Of a stretch of DNA of 64,000 nucleotides, positions 51,737-58,724 are shown in pieces; positions within the stretch are counted from its first letter, which is position 1, and each line of letters opens with the position of its first letter. Under the pieces are notes generated by a model. That model was given only the letters and a program-made list of their open reading frames with translations. It made no database searches and was not told where the DNA came from. Source of the stretch: Sphingobacteriaceae bacterium (GTDB taxonomy: Bacteria > Bacteroidota > Bacteroidia > Sphingobacteriales > Sphingobacteriaceae); the NCBI GenBank assembly GCA_947460875.1, contig CANHGR010000003.1, forward strand, positions 62,001 to 126,000, written 5' to 3'. The position numbers and the translations under genes were made by a program.

Positions 51737-52639
51737 TTATTCAACCCCTCTAACCTTCATTTTCAAAGTAAAAACAGAATCGGAGGCGGTGATAAACAAT
51801 ATATCTCTATCCTTTCCTCCGAAACACGCATTGGCAGTCCATCCAGCACGTACCGGAATCATCCCTATTTTCTTTCCTTCAGGATCGTACACATGCACGC
51901 CTCCGGTTGAACAGAAGTAGATATTTCCGCTGGCATCCATTGTCATTCCATCAGAACCCTGAGAGGCAAAAAGCTGTTTGTTAGACAATGTGCCATCAGG
52001 GTTAATTGAATACTTATAGGTTTTATTTCCCTTGATGTCTGCTATAAAGATTGCTTTGCCGTCGGGTGTGCCTAAAATGCCATTTGGTTGGGTAAGATCT
52101 GATGCTATAATTGTTGGCTGTTGTGCCCCCTTCGCTAAATAATAAACCCTTTGCCCATCTAGGTCGGATTTTTTTCTAGTCCAGTATTCACGCTGGTAGT
52201 AGGGGTCTGTAAAATAGATACCACCCTTTTTATCAATCCAAAGATCATTAGGACCGTTAAGTTGCTTACCGCCTAAATCATTTAAAAGCACGGTAATTTT
52301 ACCCTTGCGATTAATAGAGAGTATCTGACCTTTTTCATCGGCACAGGTGATCAAGTTATCCTTTTTATCAAAATATGTGCCGTTAGAACGACCTGTTTTA
52401 TCTACGAACACTGAGAATTTTCCTTCAGTATCGTATTTCCAGATTTTATCATTGGGCTGGTCAGTAAAGAAGATATTCCCCTTTTTATCGGGCGAAGGGC
52501 CTTCGGTGAATTTGAACTCCTTAGACACAAGGACCGGAATCGGTTCTGCAACTACGAGATCTGACAATTTAACTGTTGATTGCTGACTAAAAGCAGTCAA
52601 CGGCAGCAAGAAGAAAATGAGGAATTTCTTAGTTTTCAT
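51737..52639 (-). CDS. SMP-30/gluconolactonase family protein
   Basis: The 300-residue product has a signal peptide (MKTKKFLIFFLLPLTAFSQQ), so it works outside the cytoplasm. The six-bladed propeller family shows EGPSPDKKGNIFFTDQPNDKIWKYD near residue 45, NGPNDLWIDKKGGIYFTDPYY near residue 130, TQPNGILGTPDGKAIFIADIKGNK and GSDGMTMDASGNIYF. The metal ligands of SMP-30 are matched (Glu, Asn, Asp). It likely opens a sugar lactone. It stands alone on the minus strand, converging with the ABC ATPase gene. Confidence 0.88.
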   Translation of the reverse strand: MKTKKFLIFFLLPLTAFSQQSTVKLSDLVVAEPIPVLVSKEFKFTEGPSPDKKGNIFFTDQPNDKIWKYDTEGKFSVFVDKTGRSNGTYFDKKDNLITCADEKGQILSINRKGKITVLLNDLGGKQLNGPNDLWIDKKGGIYFTDPYYQREYWTRKKSDLDGQRVYYLAKGAQQPTIIASDLTQPNGILGTPDGKAIFIADIKGNKTYKYSINPDGTLSNKQLFASQGSDGMTMDASGNIYFCSTGGVHVYDPEGKKIGMIPVRAGWTANACFGGKDRDILFITASDSVFTLKMKVRGVE

Positions 52640-52713
52640 AATGGATTTTAACGCTAATTTAAGACATTAAATTTTAAAAATCTCCTATCTTTACTGCTAG
52701 GAAAAATAATGTT

Positions 52714-53274
52714 ATGGCTAAGGCATCAGATGTTAAAAATGGCAATATCTTAAGATTTAACGGTGATCTTGTTACTGTTGAAGAGTTTCTTCACCGGACA
52801 CCGGGTAATTTAAGAGCATTTTACCAAGCCAGAATGAGGAACGTAAAGACAGGCAAGTTGGTCGAATATCGTTTCCGTACTGAGGAAGAAGTTGAGATAT
52901 GTAGAGTTGAGACCAATGATTATCAATACCTGTATGAGGACGGTGATTCATTCGTAGTGATGGATAATAATACTTTCGAACAGTTTAATATTCCTAAATT
53001 TCTATTTGGTGATGCAGTTCGTTTTATGAAAGAGGGAATGAATGTAATTGTTGCTTTTGAAAGCGATGAACCAATCATGGCTCAAGCTCCATTTACAGTT
53101 GATCTATTGGTTACTTATAGTGAGCCTGCCGTTAAAGGTGATACCTCAACCAATGCTTTAAAATCAGCGACAGTTGAAACAGGCGTTGAAATAAAAGTGC
53201 CGATGTTTGTAAATGAGGGGGATAAGATAAAAGTTGACACCCGCACAGGCGCTTATATAGAACGTGTAAAATAA
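52714..53274 (+). CDS. efp: Elongation factor P
   Basis: The 186-residue protein relieves ribosome stalling at consecutive prolines. It has the three-domain pattern: N-terminal ASDVKNGNILRFNGDLVTVEEFLHRTPGNLRAFYQARMRN, an OB domain and the C-terminal GDKIKVDTRTGAYIERVK. At the tip loop, where E. coli has the modified Lys34 in KPGKG, the sequence is TPGNLR with Asn32, so the usual lysine is missing. Such lysine-free tips occur in some Bacteroidota EF-Ps as I recall. It starts 74 bp from the divergent lactonase gene. Confidence 0.95.
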   Translation: MAKASDVKNGNILRFNGDLVTVEEFLHRTPGNLRAFYQARMRNVKTGKLVEYRFRTEEEVEICRVETNDYQYLYEDGDSFVVMDNNTFEQFNIPKFLFGDAVRFMKEGMNVIVAFESDEPIMAQAPFTVDLLVTYSEPAVKGDTSTNALKSATVETGVEIKVPMFVNEGDKIKVDTRTGAYIERVK

Positions 53275-53309
53275 CATAATCGATAATAAAGTGCATAAGA
53301 ACGGCTTTA

Positions 53310-53879
53310 TTGGAAAAATCAGCCTTACGAAAACTGTATCTCCAAAAGAGAAATGAACTTAGCGCTAACGAAATCGTCAGATTAACCGGCGCTATCTCAG
53401 AGCATTTTTTTAATCTTGACTTTTCTGGGGTAAAATATTTACATCTGTTCTATGCAATACCCGAAAAACTTGAGTTCGACACTTTGATCCTAGCCGATTG
53501 GATTCGGAAGAATCATCCTGAAATTAAACTGGTATTATCAAAAAGCGATTTTGAAACCCAGAGATTAACTCATTATATATGGGATGCAGATACCCTGCTT
53601 TCCAAAAATAAATGGGGCATAACAGAACCTTATTCTGGAGCAATTGTACCTCCTCAACTTTTGGATATGATACTTGTGCCCTTGCTTGTTTTCGATTCTA
53701 ATGGAAATCGAGTGGGATATGGCAAGGGCTTCTATGATAGATTTTTAGCAGAATGCAGATCAGATGCCCAAAAAGTTGGGATTTCTTTTTTTGAGCCGGT
53801 TGAAGAAATAGAAGACATCGATGCCTTCGATATTACCCTTGATAGATGTTTAAGTCCGGATCACATCTGGGATTTTTAA
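53310..53879 (+). CDS. 5-formyltetrahydrofolate cyclo-ligase
   Basis: The 189-residue enzyme turns 5-formyl-THF into 5,10-methenyl-THF with ATP. Marks are the start KSALRKLYLQKRNELS, an IPEKLEFDT substrate region, KNKWGITEPYSG, and the ATP motif LLVFDSNGNRVGYGKGFYDRFL. Length is normal. The start is TTG at 53310, since no ATG is near and the family's N-terminus begins there. It is 35 bp after efp and co-directional. Confidence 0.93.
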   Translation: MEKSALRKLYLQKRNELSANEIVRLTGAISEHFFNLDFSGVKYLHLFYAIPEKLEFDTLILADWIRKNHPEIKLVLSKSDFETQRLTHYIWDADTLLSKNKWGITEPYSGAIVPPQLLDMILVPLLVFDSNGNRVGYGKGFYDRFLAECRSDAQKVGISFFEPVEEIEDIDAFDITLDRCLSPDHIWDF

Positions 53880-54022
53880 ACTTTTGGTCGAAGAGTTTAC
53901 ATTAGCCTCCGAGAATCGATAAAATTTTCGTTAACATCCTCCAAAAAATTTAGTTTGCGCTAGCTGTTAAACTATCTCATTTATTTATACTCCAACAATC
54001 AAAGACTAATTCAACATTGATA

Positions 54023-55546
54023 ATGACAAAGAGATTTTCTGTTTCCCTGATTATTGGTTTCGCACTGCTTATCCTCAATGGCGGTGCTATTGAATCGCCG
54101 GCAAGCAAAAGTCGGATGTTTGTTTCAAACTTCGAAAACGTTCTAGGAACATCCATGGAAATTAAGTTTCAGGCAATGAACGGAAAGGATGCTGAAATAG
54201 CTGAAAATAAAACGCTTGAAGAAATTGACAGACTTTCAAAAATTTTAAGTGCATACGACAAAGAAAGTGAATTCAGTATTTGGATAAAATCCAGAAACGC
54301 GCAAGTAAAGGTATCATCTGAACTTTTTGAGGTTTTAAGCCTGTTTGACAAGTGGAAACTACTTACAAATGGAGCACTAGATGCATCGGCAGAAACAGTG
54401 AGCAGAGTTTGGAAAGAAGCGGTACTAAAACAAGAGCTCCCTTCTGATCTTTCTTTAAGCTTGGCAGTTGAGAAAGTGAAGCAAAAGCATTGGAGCCTTG
54501 ACTACAATAATAAAACGGCTACCCATTTAGATGATTCGCCACTTATTCTAAATTCATTTGTAAAAAGTTATATCATCAATAAAGCAGCCGATGCAGCCCT
54601 AAAAGAACAGAACATCAGCGCAGTCGTCATTAATATTGGAGGAGATATTGTTGTGAAAGGAGCTTTAAACGAAACTGTGCAGATAAGCGATCCGAATGCA
54701 AGTGCCGAAAATGATATGCCTCTTTCGAAATTGATGATTCAAAACAGAGCGGTTGCAACTAGTGGAAATTATAAAAGAGGATTTCAAATTGGAAATACCT
54801 GGTACTCGCACATTGTAGATCCACGGACCGGCAAACCAGCAGGAAATATTATCAGCGCAACCGTCGTTGCTCCCAATGCCAGCGACGCCGGGGCCCTGGC
54901 CACAGCTTTAAATGTTTTGGATCCTGAAGAAGGTTTAAAGCTGGCGTCATCCATTCCTAACGTAGAAATGATGTTAATTACGAAAGATGGAAAACGATTG
55001 GAGACCAAAGGCTGGCAGGCCCTGGAACTTCCCTTAGATCAAGCTCGTTCATCTGCCCTTGAAACAATTAATTCTGCACAGCCAAAGTGGAATCCAAATT
55101 TTGAGCTAGCAATAAATTTAGAAATAAACACCATTAGCGGCTACAGAAGCAGGCGCCCTTTCGTAGCAGTGTGGGTAGAAGATGAAAACAAAAAGCTGGT
55201 TAGAAATATTGCCGTTTGGTTTGATAAAGATCGCTATTTAAATGAACTCAGATCTTGGGCACGCGTCACCAATGGCTTTGCAAATACTAATTTCAGTTCA
55301 ATCAGCAGTGCTACCAGATCTCCGGGAGCGTATAGCCTGAAATGGGATGGAAAAGATGATAACGGCTCTTTCGTTAAAGCCGGAAAGTACACAGTAGTAA
55401 TAGAAGCGGCCAGAGAACATGGCACGCATCAATTAATGAGCCAAGAGATTAATTTTAATGCGACGGCTGCACAGTTTAAATTGCCCGGTAATGTTGAAAT
55501 TGCATCTGTTGCGTTCGACTACAAAAAGGAATCATCTACAAAATAG
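54023..55546 (+). CDS. FAD:protein FMN transferase (ApbE) fused to a DUF2271 domain
   Basis: The 507-residue product has an N-terminal signal anchor (TKRFSVSLIIGFALLILNGG). Residues to about 340 form ApbE, which attaches FMN covalently to threonine in flavoproteins such as Rnf and Nqr subunits: the motifs are LGTSMEIKF, NLGGDI-like INIGGDIVV, ATSGNYKRGF, and HIVDPRTGKPA with the metal Asp/His. The C-terminal 150 residues are a DUF2271 beta domain (PFVAVWVEDENKKLVRNIAVWF, YSLKWDGKDDNGSFVKAGKYTVVIE). The fusion, with the PepSY-type gene 13 bp after it, is a repeated Bacteroidota arrangement for periplasmic flavin chemistry. The start is the ATG at 54023 after TTGATA. Confidence 0.88.
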   Translation: MTKRFSVSLIIGFALLILNGGAIESPASKSRMFVSNFENVLGTSMEIKFQAMNGKDAEIAENKTLEEIDRLSKILSAYDKESEFSIWIKSRNAQVKVSSELFEVLSLFDKWKLLTNGALDASAETVSRVWKEAVLKQELPSDLSLSLAVEKVKQKHWSLDYNNKTATHLDDSPLILNSFVKSYIINKAADAALKEQNISAVVINIGGDIVVKGALNETVQISDPNASAENDMPLSKLMIQNRAVATSGNYKRGFQIGNTWYSHIVDPRTGKPAGNIISATVVAPNASDAGALATALNVLDPEEGLKLASSIPNVEMMLITKDGKRLETKGWQALELPLDQARSSALETINSAQPKWNPNFELAINLEINTISGYRSRRPFVAVWVEDENKKLVRNIAVWFDKDRYLNELRSWARVTNGFANTNFSSISSATRSPGAYSLKWDGKDDNGSFVKAGKYTVVIEAAREHGTHQLMSQEINFNATAAQFKLPGNVEIASVAFDYKKESSTK

Positions 55547-55559
55547 CTAAACGTTTCAG

Positions 55560-56195
55560 ATGAGATCTCCAAAGAAAGTTGTAGCTAAAGAACGGCCAAA
55601 AACTGCATTTGAAAAAAGCACGGCATCAATTGCACGCTGGATTCATATTTACCTTTCGATGGTCAGCTTTGCAATTTTATTTTTCTTTGCAGTTACCGGA
55701 CTAACATTGAACCATGCCGACTGGTTTTCGGGCGCCGAGCAGGTAACTGAATTTACCGGCAAAGTCAAATCTGAATGGGTAAACCAGGCAGATACGAGCA
55801 AAATTAGCAAGCTTGAGCTTGTTGAGTATTTACGAATCACACATGGCATAAAGGGCTACGTCAGTGAATTTCGGATCGAAGAAAGGGAATGTGCTATTTC
55901 ATTCCGGGGGCCTGGTTACTCTTCTGATGCTTATATTGATAGAGATTCAGGACAATATGAATTATCCGAAACGCGATTAGGTTTGATGGCTATCATGAAC
56001 GATCTACACAAAGGCCGTGATACCGGTTCTGTTTGGTCTGTTGTTGTCGATGCGTCTGCCATTTTATTGGTTTTAGTTTCCCTTACGGGAATGATCATGA
56101 TTTTCTTCATTAAAAAGAAGAAGAAGAGTGGATTATTTATGGCACTTATAGGCTTAGCTATCGCGTTAGCACTTTACATCATCTTTGTCCCCTAA
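55560..56195 (+). CDS. PepSY-associated membrane protein
   Basis: The 211-residue product has a first helix ARWIHIYLSMVSFAILFFFAVTGLTLNHADWF, a periplasmic segment of about 95 residues including a GYVSEFRIEERECAISFRGPGYSSDAYIDRDSGQYEL PepSY-like part, a LMAIMNDLHKGRDTGSVWSVVVDASAILLVLVSLTGMIMIFF helix with conserved H-K-G-R, and a last hydrophobic helix. It resembles PepSY/TM reductases that pass electrons to periplasmic partners (ferric-chelate-type). Immediately after the ApbE-DUF2271 gene, so the pair probably works as one unit; the substrate is unknown. Confidence 0.85.
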   Translation: MRSPKKVVAKERPKTAFEKSTASIARWIHIYLSMVSFAILFFFAVTGLTLNHADWFSGAEQVTEFTGKVKSEWVNQADTSKISKLELVEYLRITHGIKGYVSEFRIEERECAISFRGPGYSSDAYIDRDSGQYELSETRLGLMAIMNDLHKGRDTGSVWSVVVDASAILLVLVSLTGMIMIFFIKKKKKSGLFMALIGLAIALALYIIFVP

Positions 56196-56325
56196 TCATT
56201 CGAAAACTAGTTAACCTTCATTGCAACGGTAAGGATGTTGCTGCTTAATCCTAAAATAGTTTTGGCAAATTGAACTGAAACTCTCGAAAATAAAATGAGG
56301 CTTAAATTGTGGGTGTTCTGAGAAT

Positions 56326-57093
56326 CTAAAAACCCAATTCCACCAATACCGGACAATGATCAGAATGCCTTGCCTCAGGCAAAATCGCCGCCCGTTTTAG
56401 ATTGATTTTCAGATCATTACTGACCATGTTATAGTCGATCCGCCAGCCCAGATTTTTGGCTCTTGCATTTGCCCGGTAGCTCCACCAAGTATAGTGATGC
56501 GGATCTGAATTAAAATGCCGGAATGAATCTGTAAAGCCGGAAGTGATAAAATTTTCCATCCATTCTCGTTCAGCTGGCAGAAAACCTGATGAATTGGCAT
56601 TAGACTTAGGATTGTGAATGTCAATCGGCCGGTGACAAATATTGTAATCGCCTGAAATGACCAGCTTCGGGCAGCGTATTTTTAGCCAGTCGATATATTC
56701 CTGAAAATGGTCAAGAAAAAGGAATTTGAAGCCTTGTCGTTCCTCGCCGCTTGATCCGGAAGGAAAGTAGGAACTCATCACTGAAAAGTCTTCAAAATCA
56801 GCACGAATAATACGACCTTCCACGTCGTACTGCTCAATTCCACAACCATACTCAACATGTTTGGGTGTATGTTTTGTGAGTATCGCAGTGCCGCTATATC
56901 CTTTTTTAACTGCGGGATACCAGTAATGCTGGTAACCCATTTGCTCTATCAGATAGATATCGGTAATCTGATCGGGAGTTGCCTTAATTTCCTGGAGGCA
57001 TACAATATCGGCATCAGTTGCTTGTAACCAGCTGAGCCAATTTTTACTTAGCGCGGAGCGAATCCCATTGACATTATAAGAGATGATTTTCAT
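56326..57093 (-). CDS. xth: Exodeoxyribonuclease III
   Basis: The 255-residue endonuclease/exonuclease-phosphatase family enzyme nicks abasic DNA sites in base-excision repair. Motifs: MKIISYNVNGIRSALSKNW, VCLQEIKA (metal Glu), YSGTAILTKH, DYNICHRPIDIHNPK (catalytic Asp/Asn), WWSYRANARAKNLGWRIDY and the final SDHCPVLVEL. Length is normal. It ends against the 3' side of the PepSY gene with a 130 bp spacer and starts three bases after the cyclophilin stop. Confidence 0.96.
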   Translation of the reverse strand: MKIISYNVNGIRSALSKNWLSWLQATDADIVCLQEIKATPDQITDIYLIEQMGYQHYWYPAVKKGYSGTAILTKHTPKHVEYGCGIEQYDVEGRIIRADFEDFSVMSSYFPSGSSGEERQGFKFLFLDHFQEYIDWLKIRCPKLVISGDYNICHRPIDIHNPKSNANSSGFLPAEREWMENFITSGFTDSFRHFNSDPHHYTWWSYRANARAKNLGWRIDYNMVSNDLKINLKRAAILPEARHSDHCPVLVELGF

Positions 57094-57096
57094 AGG

Positions 57097-57816
57097 CTAG
57101 GACCGCATGACCAGCTTCTTTCTAAATGCTTCTTGCAAAAGCTCTTTTTCCAAATTCTTGACCTCTTTTTTCTTTAGGATACTAACTTCCATCCGTACAT
57201 CGACTTTTGGCCGGTCATTAGCATCTTTCTCTGCTATCGCGATCGCATCGATCATTTCTATGCCCCTTACCACCTCTCCATAAACTGTATAGTTTTGATC
57301 AAGATGAGGCACGCCACCTATGGTTTTATAAACCTCGCGTTGCCAGATAGGAATTTTGCGCATCAACCGTTCTTTTTCTAAACGATCCAAATCTGTGTCA
57401 TTCAAGACCTTCCCATGTACAAGGTAGAACTGACTAGCACTTGATGATTTATTAGGATTATCATCCCTTGCTGCGGCAAGAACACCCTTTTTATGAAATA
57501 GGCTATCGCGAAACTCCGCGTCTATCGTATAGCCTAAATCGCCTTCACCTAACAGATTTCCTGCTTTTGCAGTTTTAGAATCTGGATCACCGCCTTGAAT
57601 CATAAAGTTATTGATCACCCTGTGAAACAAGGTACCATTATAAAATCCCTCTTTGGCGAGCTTTAAAAAATTATCACGATGCTTAGGAGTTTCATTATAA
57701 AGCAAAACGATACATTCACCTTTAACAGTTTTAATACGTACGTAGCTGTGCAAAGGGCTCTTGGCAAAAGTGCATAGCGAAGCTACTATCAACAATGCGG
57801 AAATAAAATTTTTCAT
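57097..57816 (-). CDS. Exported peptidylprolyl isomerase (cyclophilin)
   Basis: The 239-residue product has a signal peptide (KNFISALLIVASLCTFAKSP) and a cyclophilin fold: VRIKTVKGECIVLLYNETPKHRDNFLKLAKEGFYNGTLFHRVINNFMIQGGDPDSK at residues 28-84, GEGDLGYTIDAEF, and SSASQFYLVHG; the family Trp in the second half is not obvious. It isomerises prolyl bonds in the periplasm. I use the ATG at 57816; a TTG two codons earlier is less likely. It precedes xth on the same strand. Confidence 0.92.
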   Translation of the reverse strand: MKNFISALLIVASLCTFAKSPLHSYVRIKTVKGECIVLLYNETPKHRDNFLKLAKEGFYNGTLFHRVINNFMIQGGDPDSKTAKAGNLLGEGDLGYTIDAEFRDSLFHKKGVLAAARDDNPNKSSSASQFYLVHGKVLNDTDLDRLEKERLMRKIPIWQREVYKTIGGVPHLDQNYTVYGEVVRGIEMIDAIAIAEKDANDRPKVDVRMEVSILKKKEVKNLEKELLQEAFRKKLVMRS

Positions 57817-57841
57817 ATGCAAATTAACGTAATTACGGATG

Positions 57842-58222
57842 TTATCTTATATCCATTTCTTCGAAATAACTCACGATCAGTGTTTTCATCAATAGTTCTT
57901 GTTCCAGCAAGCTATAACTGGGGATTGCCTTCACAAGTTTCCAATGCGGCCAACCATCTTGGTCAGACCCTTCGAGCTCATAAAAGCCCAGCTCGCTCAA
58001 CAATCGGCAGGTTGCGATGTGCATCAATTCCTCTTTCTGTCTTTTGCTGAACTTTTGCGGTCCTTGTCCAAGCTCTTGAACGCCAATTAAAAATAAGACT
58101 ACTTTAATGTCAGGCTTATCTGTATCAAAATCTGTAGAGATACGTTGTTGTAATTGTGTCCACTTAAAATTTACTTCGGCCGGAGTCATGCTCCAAAGAT
58201 AGGAATTGAAATATCTACGCAT
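57842..58222 (-). CDS. Hypothetical 126-residue protein
   Basis: The product begins MRRYFNSYLWSMTPAEVNFKW and lacks signals or helices crossing the membrane. It contains KVVLFLIGVQELGQGPQKFSKRQKEELMHIATCRLLSELGFYELEG and a GWPHWKLVKAIPSYS segment. I do not recognise the family; similar small proteins seem common in Bacteroidota from memory, but no function is known to me. It precedes the cyclophilin gene and is divergent from the His/Cys-rich gene at 58315. Confidence 0.65.
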   Translation of the reverse strand: MRRYFNSYLWSMTPAEVNFKWTQLQQRISTDFDTDKPDIKVVLFLIGVQELGQGPQKFSKRQKEELMHIATCRLLSELGFYELEGSDQDGWPHWKLVKAIPSYSLLEQELLMKTLIVSYFEEMDIR

Positions 58223-58314
58223 TTATGAATTACGCATTTATTTAACACCATAATAATGTTAATAGAAAAAAGATCTTTACGTTTTAATAAATAAAATACA
58301 GTATTTTTAACAAA

Positions 58315-58659
58315 ATGATAAATAAAGCAAAAATATCTTCAGCCTTTATCTCGCTGCTACTTTTGCTGGCTTTTTCACTTACTATCGTTCCACTTGATCT
58401 TTTTCACGATCACCATACTCGTCCCACTCTTTGCAAAACCGCAGACAAAACGGGCTCATGCCAGCACAAACTACATCTCGCAGAAAAGCCTGCAAAATGT
58501 TGGATATGTGGAATTCATTACGACAAAGTCTTCACGAAACCTCTCGTACCCGAGAAATCAATAGCCAATAGCACTACAACCAGGTATTTGGAAAAAGGAG
58601 CAGAAAGCTATTACACCCGACTGATTTTTTCTTCATTACGCGGTCCACCCATAGGATAA
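58315..58659 (+). CDS. Small His/Cys-rich membrane-anchored protein
   Basis: The 114-residue product has one N-terminal hydrophobic segment (about residues 8-28), then a metal-ligand-rich region: His31, His33, His34, Cys40, Cys49, His51, His54, the Cys62-x-x-Cys65 pair and His68, and the C-terminus SLRGPPIG. The spacing suggests binding of zinc or another soft metal in the periplasm. It is 65 bp upstream of the ZnuD-like TonB receptor (from the preferred receptor start), so the two probably share a transcript. I know of no named family. Confidence 0.75.
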   Translation: MINKAKISSAFISLLLLLAFSLTIVPLDLFHDHHTRPTLCKTADKTGSCQHKLHLAEKPAKCWICGIHYDKVFTKPLVPEKSIANSTTTRYLEKGAESYYTRLIFSSLRGPPIG

Positions 58660-58724
58660 ATTTTTGATCTGTACCATCCAGCATACTAGCGAGGATGCAT
58701 TTATTCATTAAAAATTTATCAGAC

